DNA of 64,000 nt from Methylobacterium ajmalii (GTDB lineage: Bacteria; Pseudomonadota; Alphaproteobacteria; Rhizobiales; Beijerinckiaceae): the NCBI RefSeq assembly GCF_016613415.1, contig NZ_JACWCT010000103.1:40687-104686 (forward strand). Direction: 5' to 3'. How positions within the stretch are numbered: the first letter of the stretch is position 1; each line of letters opens with the position of its first letter. Position numbers and translations under genes: made by a program. Of this stretch, positions 48,371-58,138 are shown piece by piece. The notes under the pieces are model-generated. The model searched no databases. It was not told where the DNA came from and saw nothing but the letters and a program-made list of their open reading frames with translations.

Positions 48371-49954
48371 ATGCGGATCACCGGAGAGAACCTGATCGGC
48401 GCCGCCTCCCGCCGCGGCGAGGGCGAGACCTTCCGGGCGGTCGAGGCCGCCACCGGAAACAGCCTGGAGCCGGCCTTCGCGGCGGCGACGCCGACCGACG
48501 TGGACCGGGCCTGCGCCCTCGCGGCCGAGGCCTTCGACCCCTACCGCGAGACCGCGCTGGAGGACCGTGCCCGCTTCCTGGAAGCGGTGGCCGAGGCGAT
48601 CCTCGCCCTCGGCGACGAGCTGATCGTGCGCTGCATGGCCGAGAGCGGCCTGCCCCGCGCCCGGCTCGAGGGCGAGCGCGGCCGCACCGTCGGCCAGCTC
48701 AAGATGTTCGCCGGGGTGGTGCGCGACGGCGGCTTCCTGGAGGCCCGGGTCGACCCGGCGCAACCCGAGCGCAAGCCCTTGCCGCGCCCCGACCTGCGCC
48801 TGCGCCAGATCGCCGTCGGCCCGGTCGCGGTGTTCGGCGCCTCGAACTTCCCCCTCGCCTTCTCGGTGGCGGGCGGCGACACGGCCTCCGCGCTCGCCGC
48901 CGGCTGCCCGGTGGTGGCCAAGGCCCACCCGGCCCATCCCGGGACCTCCGAACTCGTCGGCCGCGCCGTGCAGGCGGCGGTGAAGCAATGCGGCCTGCCC
49001 GAGGGCGTGTTCTCGCTGCTGCTCGATGCCGGCATCCCGGTCGGCCAGGCGCTGGTGGCCGATCCGCGCATCGCCGCGGTCGGCTTCACCGGCTCGCGCC
49101 GCGGCGGCGTGGCGCTGATGCAGGCCGCCGCCGCCCGCCCCGTCCCGATCCCGGTCTATGCCGAGATGAGCAGCATCAACCCGGTCGTCCTGCTGCCGGC
49201 GGCGCTCGAGGCTCGCGGCCGCGACATCGGCCGGGCCTTCGCCGGCTCGCTCACCCTCGGCTCGGGCCAGTTCTGCACCAACCCGGGCCTGATCCTGGCG
49301 GTCGAGGGCCCGGGCCTCGACGGCTTCCTGGACGCGGCCTCCGCCGCCCTGGCCGAGATCCAGGCCGCCACGATGCTGACGCCCGGCATCCACCGGGCCT
49401 ATTGCGCCGGCGTCGCGGCGCTCGAGGCCAACCCCGCCGTGACCACCCTGGCGCGCGGACTCGCCGGCGGCACGAACCAGGGCCAGGCGGCCCTGTTCTC
49501 GACCACAGCGCAAGCCTTCCTCGCCGACCACACCCTCGCCGAGGAGGTCTTCGGCGCCGCCTCGCTCGTCGTGCGCTGCCCCGACCTCGCGACGATCCGC
49601 GCGGTGCTGGAGCGGCTGGAGGGCCAGCTGACGGCAGCGCTCCACCTCGACGAGGCCGACCACGACGCGGCTCGCGCGCTCATGCCGGTGCTGGAGCGCC
49701 GGGTCGGGCGCATCCTGGTCAACGGCTTCGGTACCGGCGTCGAGGTCGGCCACGCCATGGTGCATGGCGGGCCGTATCCGGCGACCTCGGACGGGCGCAC
49801 CACCTCGGTCGGCAGCCTGGCGATCCACCGCTTCCTGCGCCCGGTGAGCTACCAGGACCTGCCCGAGGCCCTGCTGCCGGCGGCCCTGCGCACCGGCAAC
49901 CCCCTCAAGCTGTGGCGCCGCGAGGACGGCAAGGTCGTGGCGCCGGAGGCCTGA
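48371..49954 (+). CDS. aldehyde dehydrogenase (NADP+), 2,5-dioxovalerate dehydrogenase type
   Basis: 527 residues, the length of the alpha-ketoglutaric-semialdehyde dehydrogenase subgroup. It begins [20 protein letters not shown] as those enzymes do. [20 protein letters not shown] (about 154-173), [10 protein letters not shown] (about 237-246), the catalytic Glu region [11 protein letters not shown] (about 264-274) and the catalytic cysteine in [11 protein letters not shown] (about 299-309) are in place. It oxidises 2,5-dioxopentanoate to 2-oxoglutarate in pentose, uronate/aldarate or hydroxyproline catabolism. It is back to back with the lar operon (220 bp between starts), suggesting shared regulation, but no dehydratase genes are present. 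Confidence 0.9.
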   Translation: MRITGENLIGAASRRGEGETFRAVEAATGNSLEPAFAAATPTDVDRACALAAEAFDPYRETALEDRARFLEAVAEAILALGDELIVRCMAESGLPRARLEGERGRTVGQLKMFAGVVRDGGFLEARVDPAQPERKPLPRPDLRLRQIAVGPVAVFGASNFPLAFSVAGGDTASALAAGCPVVAKAHPAHPGTSELVGRAVQAAVKQCGLPEGVFSLLLDAGIPVGQALVADPRIAAVGFTGSRRGGVALMQAAAARPVPIPVYAEMSSINPVVLLPAALEARGRDIGRAFAGSLTLGSGQFCTNPGLILAVEGPGLDGFLDAASAALAEIQAATMLTPGIHRAYCAGVAALEANPAVTTLARGLAGGTNQGQAALFSTTAQAFLADHTLAEEVFGAASLVVRCPDLATIRAVLERLEGQLTAALHLDEADHDAARALMPVLERRVGRILVNGFGTGVEVGHAMVHGGPYPATSDGRTTSVGSLAIHRFLRPVSYQDLPEALLPAALRTGNPLKLWRREDGKVVAPEA

Positions 49955-50050
49955 TCCCACCCCGCTCCGGGCGGCCGCCGGGCCTCCCGGAGCGCTTGGA
50001 ACTCACCCCCTGTATTCTCGTTGATCGCCGCACCAGCACAGGAGCACGCG

Positions 50051-50284
50051 ATGATCGAGACCAGCCGCATCAAGGAGCACATGCCCGTCGTCGGCTCCGA
50101 CGGCGGCCATGTCGGCACGATCGATCATCTCGACGGGCAGCGGATCAAGCTGACGAAGACTGACCCGGAGGCCGGCGGCCACCACCACTTCATCCACGTC
50201 GATTCGATCGCCAGCGTCGAGGACGGGCAGGTGCACCTCAACCGCACGACCGCCGAGGCCAAGGACGAGTGGGCGACGGCCTGA
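50051..50284 (+). CDS. DUF2171 domain protein
   Basis: 77 residues from ATG 50051, with CAGGAGCA upstream. The pattern IKEHMPVVGSDGGHVGTIDH...IKLTKTDPEAGGHHHFIH is that of the DUF2171 family, small beta-rich PRC-barrel-like proteins often found with stress genes. The function is unknown. A longer frame opening at 50021 lacks a ribosome-binding site. Confidence 0.8.
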   Translation: MIETSRIKEHMPVVGSDGGHVGTIDHLDGQRIKLTKTDPEAGGHHHFIHVDSIASVEDGQVHLNRTTAEAKDEWATA

Positions 50285-50313
50285 GGGCGGCGCCCGAGCG
50301 ATCCTCGCCGACG

Positions 50314-50340
50314 AAAAAAGGCCGCCCTCGTCGGGCGGCC
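50314..50340 (-). terminator. intrinsic terminator of the His-rich protein gene
   Basis: An 8-bp stem (GGCCGCCC at 50320-50327 with 50333-50340) is preceded on the plus strand by AAAAAA (50314-50319), which becomes a U-run in the minus-strand transcript. It therefore terminates the unit starting at 50958, and the stem may also protect the DUF2171 mRNA end. Confidence 0.75.
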
Positions 50341-50508
50341 CGAAGTCCAGGGAGGAAACGCCCGGGAGGGCGAGTGCCGCGCGGTGGCGTCGCCGCCGCG
50401 TTGCCGGGGATAAATCCAGTCCGCGGTCGCGTGGTTCCGGATCAGGGCCCGGTACCAAGGTCCGTGCGGTCGAGCCTTGGTTCCGCCTCGATTCATGCGG
50501 CGGAACTT

Positions 50509-50958
50509 TTACGGAACGATGCAGGTCCGGGTGGTCACGACCTTGCGCATCCCCCACTCCGTCAGGCCGACCCGCTGCCGGGTCGAGCAACCGTAGCCGG
50601 GGCGGGGCGCGTAGACCGGGTAGCCTCCCGCCACCACGACGTGGCGCGGCGCGCTGTCGACCAGGATCGGGCGCCGATCATAGATCGGACGCCGATCGAT
50701 GAAGACGGGCCGGGCCCCACCCCGCACGACGACGGGACGCCGGTCGACGTAGATCCGCGGACCGCCCCCGTATCGATCCCCGTGCCGGTGCCATCCGTCC
50801 CAGCCGTGATGCCCATGCCATCCCTCATGCCCATGATGATGCCCATGAGGTTGACGGCCATGATGGTGGTCGTGGTGACGGCCGTGCGCCGAGGCCGGTG
50901 CGATCGAGAGGGCGGCGAGCACGAGGGCGGCCGCCGCCAGACCGAATGGCTTGCTCAT
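50509..50958 (-). CDS. His-rich secreted protein (hypothetical)
   Basis: 149 residues from ATG 50958. A Sec signal peptide (MSKPFGLAAAALVLAALSIA, cleavage after ASA) leads into a segment of about 40 residues dominated by His, Gly and Trp (HGRHHDHHHGRQPHGHHHGH). An Arg/Val-rich repeat follows (RRPVVVRGG, DRRPIYDRRPILV), and there is a small C-terminal region with two cysteines (GYGC, TRTC). The mature protein should bind transition metals in the periplasm. It is 2.4 kb from the lar nickel operon, but no direct link is shown. Confidence 0.75.
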   Translation of the reverse strand: MSKPFGLAAAALVLAALSIAPASAHGRHHDHHHGRQPHGHHHGHEGWHGHHGWDGWHRHGDRYGGGPRIYVDRRPVVVRGGARPVFIDRRPIYDRRPILVDSAPRHVVVAGGYPVYAPRPGYGCSTRQRVGLTEWGMRKVVTTRTCIVP

Positions 50959-51192
50959 CCTGAAAGTACCTTTCTGTGTGTACCCTGAATGATCGCCCCG
51001 CCCCGGTCGTGGCGGCGGGCGGCTGAACCGCACCGCTCCGGCCCGTTCATCCAGCCTGCAGGCGCGCGAGGCGGGCAGGTCAGGTCCCAGTTTGTTATAT
51101 CTTGAACACTCCCGTGGTACGGATCGTGCTCCATCCCGCACCGCGTCGTTCCCTTCGGCGCGGCGCGAGCCCCGGCGAGGACGGCGAGGACC

Positions 51193-52401
51193 ATGGCGGA
51201 GATCGACACCCGGGCCTTTCTCGAGGACCTCCACGCGTTGCGGGCGATCGGCCGCTTCCGCACCGGCGTGCACCGTCCGACCTACTCGCCGCAGGACATG
51301 GAATCCCGGCGCTGGCTGATGCGACGGCTGGAGGAATGCGGGCTCGCTCCCACCATCGACGGGGTCGGCACCGTGCTCGGGCGACATCCCGGCGCGGGGC
51401 CGCATCTCCTCGTCGGCAGCCACATCGAGAGCCAGAACGAGGCCGGCTGGCTCGACGGGGCGCTCGGCGTCGTGGCGGGGATCGCGCTCGCCCGGGCCGG
51501 GCTGCCGGTCGACGTCTGCGCCTTCGCCGACGAGGAGGGGCATTTCGACGTCGGCTTCCTCGGCAGCCGCTCCGCCATCGGCGAGGTCACCGAGGCGGCG
51601 ATCGACGAAAGCCGCAACAACACCGACGGCACGCCCCTGCGCGAGGCGCTGCAGGCGGTCGGCCTTGCCGGACTGCCGCGGATGCAGCTGGAGGCCGGGC
51701 GCTACCGCGGCTTCCTCGAGATGCATATCGAGCAGGGCACGCAGCTCGAAGCGGCCGGTTTGCGCCTCGGCGTCGTCACCGGCATCGTGGCGATCTGGCA
51801 GTTCCGGATCGTGATCGAGGGCGCGCAGGACCATGCCGGCGGCACCACGATGGCGGAACGGCGCGACGCGGGGCTCGCCGCCGTGCGCCTGCTCTCGGCC
51901 ATCGACGAGGCGTTTGCGCGGATCTGCGGCGAGCGCAGCACCTGGACCACCGGGCGCATCACCCTCGATCCCGGCGCGCCGAGCATCATCCCGGGCCGGG
52001 CCGAAATTCTCTTCCAGTTCCGCGACGTGTCGGTGCCGGTGCTGGAGCGGATGGAGGCGACGCTGCGGGCGCTGATCCGCGAGAGCAACCGGCGCGAGCG
52101 CTGCACGGCGACCCTGGAGGAGATCTCCCGCAACAGCCCGGCCCTGTGCGATCCCGGACTGATGGACGCCCTGTCGCAGGCCGCCGAGGTCCTGTGCCCG
52201 GGCGGCTGGCAGGCGATGCCCTCGGGCGCCGGCCACGACGCCCAGAACGTCGCCAAGGTGATGCCCGCCGCGATGCTGTTCGTGCCCTCGATCGGCGGCA
52301 TCAGCCATCACTGGAGCGAGGACACCCGGGAGGAGGACCTGGCGCTCGGCGTGCGGGTGCTCGGGGCGGCGGCCGAGCGGGTGCTGGCCGCCGGCGCGTG
52401 A
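51193..52401 (+). CDS. M20-family Zn-dependent amidohydrolase (hydantoinase/carbamoylase type)
   Basis: A 402-residue enzyme like N-carbamoyl-L-amino-acid hydrolase, allantoate amidohydrolase and beta-ureidopropionase. Metal ligands are visible: His77 in LLVGSHIESQNEAGWLDGALG with Asp88, Glu in FADEEGHFDVGFLGS (about 112-126), His in EMHIEQG (about 178-184), and a final His in SGAGHDAQNVAKV (about 351). The HIES sequence replaces the usual HxD. It hydrolyses N-carbamoyl or ureido compounds and frees ammonia and carbon dioxide. It is single on the plus strand and convergent with the Mo-oxidoreductase operon. Confidence 0.9.
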   Translation: MAEIDTRAFLEDLHALRAIGRFRTGVHRPTYSPQDMESRRWLMRRLEECGLAPTIDGVGTVLGRHPGAGPHLLVGSHIESQNEAGWLDGALGVVAGIALARAGLPVDVCAFADEEGHFDVGFLGSRSAIGEVTEAAIDESRNNTDGTPLREALQAVGLAGLPRMQLEAGRYRGFLEMHIEQGTQLEAAGLRLGVVTGIVAIWQFRIVIEGAQDHAGGTTMAERRDAGLAAVRLLSAIDEAFARICGERSTWTTGRITLDPGAPSIIPGRAEILFQFRDVSVPVLERMEATLRALIRESNRRERCTATLEEISRNSPALCDPGLMDALSQAAEVLCPGGWQAMPSGAGHDAQNVAKVMPAAMLFVPSIGGISHHWSEDTREEDLALGVRVLGAAAERVLAAGA

Positions 52402-52509
52402 TCGCCGCCGATCGGGTCGCCGCCGCAGCCGGACGCCGCCGGTTCCCCGGAGCGGCGCCCGATCGCGTCTTCTTTCGACGAACCGGACCCTGCTTCGCCG
52501 AAGGAGGCC

Positions 52510-54747
52510 CTACAGCAGCTTGTCCAGCGTCACCGGCAGCGTCCTCACCCGCTTGCCGGTCGCGTGCCAGATCGCGTTGACGATCGCCCCGGCACTTCCC
52601 GTCACGCCGATCTCGCCCACCCCCTTGATGCCGAGCGGGTTGACGTGGGGATCCTCCTCCTCGACCAGGATCGCCTCGAGCGAGGGCACGTCGGCGTTCA
52701 CCGGCACGTGGTACTCGGCGAAGTTGGCGTTCATCGGCCGGCCGGTGCGAGGGTCCATCACCGCCTGCTCGTGCAGGGCGAAGGAGACGCCCCAGATCAT
52801 CCCGCCGTAATACTGGCTGCGCACCAGCCGCGGGTTGATGATCCGCCCGGCCGCGAAGGCGCCGACGAGGCGCGTCGCCCGGATCTGGCCGAGATCGGGA
52901 TCGACCGTCACCTCGGCGAAGACCGCACCGTGGGCGTGCATGGCGTAGTGCTCCCGCGCCGCGTCGGGCCCGGCCGCGCCCTTGCCCTCCACGGCGTCCT
53001 TGCCGGCCCGGGTCAGGATGTCGGCGAAGCTCTCGGACCGGGTCTCGTCGTCGCGCCGCACCAGGCGGCCGTCCCGGGCGATCACCCCGGCATTGCCGGC
53101 GCCGTAGAGGGGCGAGCGCTGGTCCTGCGTCGCGAGCGCCGTCAGCTGCGCGATCGCATCCGTTGCCGCCGCCTTGATCGCCGTGCCGGCGGTGGCGGTG
53201 TGGGCCGAGCCGCCGGCGATGCCGCCGTTCGGCAGGTCCGAGGAGCCGATGCGGAAGTCGATCGCGTCGATGGGAAGGCCGAGCTCTTCGGCGGCGATCT
53301 GGGCGAGCGCGGTCCAGGCCCCCTGCCCCATGTCGATGGCGCCGATCGCCACCGAGGCCGCGCCGGTGGCCCTCACCACCGCCACCGCCTCGGCCTGGAA
53401 CATCAGCGCCGGGAAGGTGGCGGTGCCGACGCCCCAGCCGACCAGCAGCCCGTCGGCATTGCGCATCTGCCGCGGCGCCAGCGGGCGCTTGCTCCACCCG
53501 AACGCCGCCGCGCCCTGGGCGTAGCACGCCCGCAGCGCCTTCGAGGAAAAGGGCTTGCCGGAGGCCGGCTCGGTCTCGGCGTAGTTGCGCAGGCGGAAGT
53601 CCAGCGGGTCCATGCCGCAGGCCTCGGCCATCTCGTCGATCGCGGCCTCCAGCGCCGCGCTGCCCGAGGCCTCGCCGGGCGCACGCATGAAGAGCGGCGT
53701 GCCGGTATCGAGCCGCACCGCCCGGTGGCGGGTGGCGAGCGCCGGGGCGGCGTAGAGCGTGTGCGAGACGCCGCCGCTCGGCTCGACGAAGTCGTCGAAG
53801 GTGCTCGTCGCCGTGAGCGTCTCGTGATCGAGGGCGGTCAGGCCCCCGTCCTCCGCCGCGCCGAGGCGCAGGGTCTGGCGGGTCGGGGCGCGGTGGCCGA
53901 CCGGGCCGAACATCTGCGGCCGGCTCATCACGAGCTTCACCGGCCGGCCGACGAGGCGGGCCGCCATGATGCCGAGCACCTGGGGCCCGGCGATCATCCC
54001 CTTCGAGCCGAAGCCGCCGCCGAGGAACGGGCTGCGGATGTGGATGTTCGCGGGCGGGATGCCGAACAGGCCGGCGATGCGCGCTTGCGCCATCGCCAGC
54101 CCCTGCGAGGGCATGTCGAGGTCGAGCCGGTCGCCGTCCCAGGTGGCGACGACGGCGTGGGGCTCCATGGCGTTGTGGTACTGGGCGGGCGTCTCGTAGG
54201 TCGCCGCGACGGTGCGCGCCGCCGCGGCGAGGCCGGCCGCGACGTCGCCGGTCGCCATGTCGGCCGGGTCGCCGACGCCGATCGCCTCCGGCGTGTAGGG
54301 CTCCGCCCCGTCGAGGCCGACCGCGGGCGCCTCGACCTCGTAGGCCGGATCGAGCAGGGCGGCGCCCTCGGTGGCGGCCTCCAGGGTCTCGGCGATCACC
54401 ACCGCGACGGGCTGGTTGGCATAGCGCACCCGGTCGTCCTGCAGGAGGTCGAGCCGGAAGGTGAAGCCGTCGTGCTTCTCGTCGGGGTGCTGGGCCAGCG
54501 CCGGCTTGTTCTGCGGCGTCATCACGGCGACGACGCCGGGATGGCCCTGCGCCGCCGCGACGTCGAGGCGGGTGACACGGCCGCGGGCGATGCGGCTCAC
54601 CGCCATCACGGCATAGAGCATCCCGGGCGGGTGGCGGTCGGCGGCGTAGGGAGCGGCGCCCGTCACCTTCAGGATGCCGTCCCGGCGGGTGAGGGGCTGG
54701 CCGAGATTCGAGCCGTGGCGGATCGGGCGAAGAGCGGTCTCAGACAT
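52510..54747 (-). CDS. paoC: molybdenum aldehyde oxidoreductase, large subunit (PaoC/YagR-like)
   Basis: A 745-residue Mo-MCD-binding subunit of the xanthine oxidase family. The N-terminal a/b-hammerhead domain ([20 protein letters not shown]) is followed by Mo-binding segments: [16 protein letters not shown] (about 246-261), RAPGEASG (about 354-361) and [20 protein letters not shown] (about 474-493). The catalytic glutamate is in [20 protein letters not shown] near 705-724. Length and layout match E. coli PaoC. The ATG overlaps the paoB stop by 8 nt. Confidence 0.9.
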   Translation of the reverse strand: MSETALRPIRHGSNLGQPLTRRDGILKVTGAAPYAADRHPPGMLYAVMAVSRIARGRVTRLDVAAAQGHPGVVAVMTPQNKPALAQHPDEKHDGFTFRLDLLQDDRVRYANQPVAVVIAETLEAATEGAALLDPAYEVEAPAVGLDGAEPYTPEAIGVGDPADMATGDVAAGLAAAARTVAATYETPAQYHNAMEPHAVVATWDGDRLDLDMPSQGLAMAQARIAGLFGIPPANIHIRSPFLGGGFGSKGMIAGPQVLGIMAARLVGRPVKLVMSRPQMFGPVGHRAPTRQTLRLGAAEDGGLTALDHETLTATSTFDDFVEPSGGVSHTLYAAPALATRHRAVRLDTGTPLFMRAPGEASGSAALEAAIDEMAEACGMDPLDFRLRNYAETEPASGKPFSSKALRACYAQGAAAFGWSKRPLAPRQMRNADGLLVGWGVGTATFPALMFQAEAVAVVRATGAASVAIGAIDMGQGAWTALAQIAAEELGLPIDAIDFRIGSSDLPNGGIAGGSAHTATAGTAIKAAATDAIAQLTALATQDQRSPLYGAGNAGVIARDGRLVRRDDETRSESFADILTRAGKDAVEGKGAAGPDAAREHYAMHAHGAVFAEVTVDPDLGQIRATRLVGAFAAGRIINPRLVRSQYYGGMIWGVSFALHEQAVMDPRTGRPMNANFAEYHVPVNADVPSLEAILVEEEDPHVNPLGIKGVGEIGVTGSAGAIVNAIWHATGKRVRTLPVTLDKLL

Positions 54748-55795
54748 GCGCGGCCTCCGGGGCGGGGGCGAGGACGGAACCCGGCAGCGCGGGCAGGCGC
54801 GCGGGCGTGCCGGCGGCGGCGGCGGTCAGCGCCCGCACCGCGAGGCGGCGAGAAAGCTCGATCTTGAAGGCGTTGTCGCCGGAGGGTCTTGCCCCGGCCA
54901 GCGCGGCGTCCGCCGCCTCCCGGAAGGCGGCCGCGTCCGGCGCGCGGCCGGCGAGCAGGCCTTCCGCGTCCCTGGACCGCCAGGGCTTGAGCGCGACGCC
55001 GCCGAGGGCCAGCCGCGCCTCGGCGATGCGGCCGCCCTCGAGCCGCAGGGCCGCCGCGGCCGAGACCACCGCGAAGGCGTAGGAGGTGCGGTCGCGGACC
55101 TTGAGGTAGCGGCTGTGGCCGGCGAAGGCGGCGGCCTCCGGCGGCAGGACGAGCGCGGTGATCAGCTCGCCGGGCTCCAGCACCGTCTCGCGCTCCGGCG
55201 TGGTGCCGGGCAGGCGGTGGAAGGATTCGAGCGGCACCAGGCGGGTGCCGGCGGGCCCGGCGATCTCGACGCCGGCGTCGAGGGCGACGAGGGGCACGCA
55301 GAAATCCGACGGGTGGGTGGCGATGCAGGCCTCGCTCCAGCCGAGGATCGCGTGGAGCCGGGTCTCGCCGCCGATGGCGTCGCAGCCGCTGCCGGGCCGG
55401 CGCTTGTTGCAGGCGCTGCCCGGGTCGGTGAAGTAGGCGCAGCGGGTGCGCTGCATCACGTTGCCGGCCGCCGTCGCCGCGTTGCGCAGCTGCGCCGAGG
55501 CGCCGGAGAGCAGAGCCTCGGCCACCGCGGGATAGGCCTCGGCGAAGGCGGGATCGTGCGCGAGGTCGCTGTTGCGGGCGAGCGCGCCGATGCGCACGCC
55601 GCCGTCGTCCCGCCGTTCGACCGCCGCGAGGCCGGGCAGCCGGGTGATGTCGACGAGGCGGGTCGGGCGGGCAACGCCGCCCTTCATCAGGTCGAGGAGG
55701 TTGGTGCCGGCGGCGAGATAGGCCGCGCCGGGCGCGGCCCCGGCCGCGACCGCCCCGGCCACGTCGGTGGCGCGGACGTACTCGAACGGGATCAT
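54740..55795 (-). CDS. paoB: molybdenum aldehyde oxidoreductase, FAD subunit with extra Fe-S site (PaoB/YagS-like)
   Basis: 351 residues. The FAD-binding domain begins [15 protein letters not shown] and has [19 protein letters not shown] (about 30-48) and [15 protein letters not shown] (about 72-86). A cysteine cluster follows ([20 protein letters not shown] then C, about 119-139), with a fourth Cys in [13 protein letters not shown], matching the [4Fe-4S] insert known in E. coli PaoB. ATG 55795 overlaps the paoA stop by 4 nt. Confidence 0.9.
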   Translation of the reverse strand: MIPFEYVRATDVAGAVAAGAAPGAAYLAAGTNLLDLMKGGVARPTRLVDITRLPGLAAVERRDDGGVRIGALARNSDLAHDPAFAEAYPAVAEALLSGASAQLRNAATAAGNVMQRTRCAYFTDPGSACNKRRPGSGCDAIGGETRLHAILGWSEACIATHPSDFCVPLVALDAGVEIAGPAGTRLVPLESFHRLPGTTPERETVLEPGELITALVLPPEAAAFAGHSRYLKVRDRTSYAFAVVSAAAALRLEGGRIAEARLALGGVALKPWRSRDAEGLLAGRAPDAAAFREAADAALAGARPSGDNAFKIELSRRLAVRALTAAAAGTPARLPALPGSVLAPAPEAAHV

Positions 55796-56301
55796 GCCGC
55801 CTCTCCCTGCCGGGTGGTGGGGGCGTTCTGGCTCAAGGCCTTCTGGGCCTCCAGCACCGCCTCGGTGATGCCCGCATAGGCGCCGCAGCGGCACAGGTTG
55901 CCGCTCATCGCCTCGCGCACCCGCTCGGGGTCGTCGCCGGCCTGGGCCTCGCGGATCAGCCCGACCGCGCTCATGATCTGGCCCGGGGTGCAGAAGCCGC
56001 ACTGGAACCCGTCATGGGTGATGAAGGCCTCCTGCACCGGGTGCAGGCGGTCGCCCTCGGCCAATCCCTCGATGGTCAGGATCTCGGCCCCGTCGAGGCT
56101 GGCCGCCAGCGCCAGGCAGGAATTGATCCGCCGGCCGTCGACCAGCACCGTGCAGGCGCCGCACTGGCCGCGGTCGCAGCCCTTCTTGGCGCCGGTCAGG
56201 TGCAGGCTCTCGCGCAGCAGGTCGAGCAGGGTGACGCGGGGATCCGGTATCGGGATCGTGCGCCGCGTGCCGTTCACCGTCAGGACGATGTCGAAGCTCA
56301 T
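55792..56301 (-). CDS. paoA: molybdenum aldehyde oxidoreductase, 2Fe-2S subunit (PaoA/YagT-like)
   Basis: 169 residues with two [2Fe-2S] sites: the plant-ferredoxin-type [16 protein letters not shown] (about 42-57) and the helical [10 protein letters not shown] plus GNLCRCGAY sites. E. coli PaoA has a Tat signal that exports the PaoABC complex. Here the protein starts directly at [14 protein letters not shown], so the complex should be cytosolic. It is the first gene of the paoABC-like operon and passes electrons from the Mo site to FAD. Confidence 0.9.
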   Translation of the reverse strand: MSFDIVLTVNGTRRTIPIPDPRVTLLDLLRESLHLTGAKKGCDRGQCGACTVLVDGRRINSCLALAASLDGAEILTIEGLAEGDRLHPVQEAFITHDGFQCGFCTPGQIMSAVGLIREAQAGDDPERVREAMSGNLCRCGAYAGITEAVLEAQKALSQNAPTTRQGEAA

Positions 56302-56464
56302 GCGTCGGCCTCCAGGCTAGACGGGCTCCAAACTAATCCGGGTGGCCGGACCGCCCAGATGCGGCCGCGTGCGGCAGCGCACATGTCGCAGCGAACCTTT
56401 TGCCGGCACGACGGTTGACGCTGCGAAACCGCTCAGCGGTCCCCTTTGACTGATAGGTACCGAC

Positions 56465-56734
56465 ATGAAGACCCGTATCGCCCTCGCGGCTGCCATGCTG
56501 ACCGTCGCCGCCGCCCCCGCCTTCGCCCAGGGCGGCTCGCCCTACAACCGCTCCGGCTCGCAGGCCGGCGGCCCGCTCGGCGGCATCGAGCGCGCCTACG
56601 GCGCTCCGGGCGGCGTCCCGTCCGTCGATAGCACCGGCAGCGTCGTCGTCTACCCGCGCGACGACCGCGGCGTGCTCGTTCGCGAGGTGCCCCCGGGCTA
56701 CGCCCCGGCCGCCCCGTACGTCTACGGCCGCTGA
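56465..56734 (+). CDS. small secreted Gly/Pro/Tyr-rich protein (hypothetical)
   Basis: 89 residues from ATG 56465. It has a clear signal peptide (MKTRIALAAAMLTVAAAPAF, cleavage after AFA), and a low-complexity mature part rich in Gly, Ser, Pro and Tyr (NRSGSQAGGPLGGIERAYG), ending APAAPYVYGR. There are no cysteines. Two stem-loops follow the stop. Function unknown. Confidence 0.68.
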   Translation: MKTRIALAAAMLTVAAAPAFAQGGSPYNRSGSQAGGPLGGIERAYGAPGGVPSVDSTGSVVVYPRDDRGVLVREVPPGYAPAAPYVYGR

Positions 56735-56787
56735 TCGAGCCGGGCTCCCGTTCCGCCCCGTTCGGGAGCCCGCTCTCGCGAGCCGTG

Positions 56788-56824
56788 AGGCCCGTCCCCG
56801 CGCAAGCGGGGGCGGGCCTTCTTG
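56788..56824 (+). terminator. intrinsic terminator after the small secreted protein
   Basis: A 14-bp stem with a GCAA (GNRA) loop (56788-56801 with 56106-like partner at 56806-56819; one G-T wobble) is followed by TTCTT. A shorter stem-loop (CGGGCTCCCG 56741-56750 with 56763-56772) lies just upstream, giving a tandem arrangement. Confidence 0.75.
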
Positions 56825-56907
56825 CATGCGTGGCGTCGTGCCTTGCCTCGGATCCGGCCCCGGTGTGAACTCCGAGCCTTCCCAGCGAGATCGCGAGCCG
56901 CCCGCCG

Positions 56908-57867
56908 ATGACCGTCCCCGCCAGCCCGATCGTCCTTGCCCACGCCGCCTATCGCCTCGGCGATGCCTACCGGGCGGCGGGCGCGTCCGGGCCCTTCGTC
57001 GAGGTGCGCGACGCCGCGGCACTGGACGAGGCGGTGGCGCAGGCCGAGGTGCTGGTGGTCTCGGGCCTGTGGCGGCACGCCCTCCTGGAGCGGGCGCCGC
57101 GCCTGCGCTTCATCCAGTCGGTCAGCGCCGGCACCGACCAGTTCCCGAAGGACGCCTTGCGCGCGCGCGGCATCCGCCTCGCCAGCGCGCAGGGCGGCAA
57201 CGAGCGCGCGGTGGCCGAGCATGCGCTCGCGCTGATGCTCGGCCTCACCCGCCGCCTGCCGGAAGCCCTGCGCAACCAGGCCGCCGCGACCTGGCGGCCG
57301 ATGATCGCCGATCCGGCTCGGCGCGAGCAGGAACTCGGCGGCCGGACGCTGCTGGTGATCGGGCTCGGGCGCATCGGCACCCGCATCGCCCGGCTGGGCC
57401 AGGCCTTCGACATGCGGGTGATCGGCCTGCGCCGCCGCCCGCTCGAGGCGGGCGACCCGGTCGAGGCGGTCTTTTCTCCGGACCGGCTGCACGCGGCCTT
57501 GAAAGAGGCCGACGTGGTGGCCCTCGCCTGCCCGCTGACGCCGGAGACCGAGAACCTCATCGACGAAGCCGCGCTGGCGGCGATGAAGCCGGGCGCGCTG
57601 CTCATCAACGTCGCCCGCGGTCGGGTGGTCGACCAGGACGCGCTCGCCCGCGCATTGACCGAGGGCCGGATCGCCGGCGCCGGCCTCGATTGCTTCCACG
57701 ATGAGCCGCTGCCGGCCGACGCGCCGTTCTGGCGAATGCCGAACGTGATCGTCACGCCCCACAGCGCCGGCGAGACGAGCCTCTACGAGGGCCGGGTGAT
57801 CGGCCTGCTCATCGAGAATCTCGGGCGGCTGCAGCGGGGGGAGGAATTGGTGAACCTGGTGGTGTGA
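56908..57867 (+). CDS. D-2-hydroxyacid dehydrogenase (NAD(P)-dependent)
   Basis: A 319-residue member of the D-isomer-specific 2-hydroxyacid dehydrogenases. The central Rossmann motif is VIGLGRIGTRIARLG (about 150-164). VALACPLTPETENLID and NVARGRVVDQDALARAL (about 232-248) surround the catalytic Arg and dimer region, and the catalytic His lies in TPHSAGETS (about 284). It probably reduces glyoxylate, hydroxypyruvate or another 2-oxo acid. It stands between a terminator and a gene-poor stretch. Confidence 0.9.
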   Translation: MTVPASPIVLAHAAYRLGDAYRAAGASGPFVEVRDAAALDEAVAQAEVLVVSGLWRHALLERAPRLRFIQSVSAGTDQFPKDALRARGIRLASAQGGNERAVAEHALALMLGLTRRLPEALRNQAAATWRPMIADPARREQELGGRTLLVIGLGRIGTRIARLGQAFDMRVIGLRRRPLEAGDPVEAVFSPDRLHAALKEADVVALACPLTPETENLIDEAALAAMKPGALLINVARGRVVDQDALARALTEGRIAGAGLDCFHDEPLPADAPFWRMPNVIVTPHSAGETSLYEGRVIGLLIENLGRLQRGEELVNLVV

Positions 57868-58138
57868 GGGGGGGGGGGCGGCCCCGGCACGATTGCCTCT
57901 GCCGGACCCCGCGCCTCCTCGATCCCGCCGATCTCCAGCACACCCTCGTGCGCAACCGGGGTACCGCCGGCGGACCAGCGCACCCGTACGGACTTCGCCT
58001 GGATGCGGCGGCCCTGCCCCTCGGGAGAGGGGACGCGCGCCGCGTCATCACCCAAGGCGGCCCCGCCCTTTCCAGCCTGGAAACGGGAGAGAGCGGTTCG
58101 ACGACTTGCGTCGAGACGGAGACATCCCCGGCTCCCCT

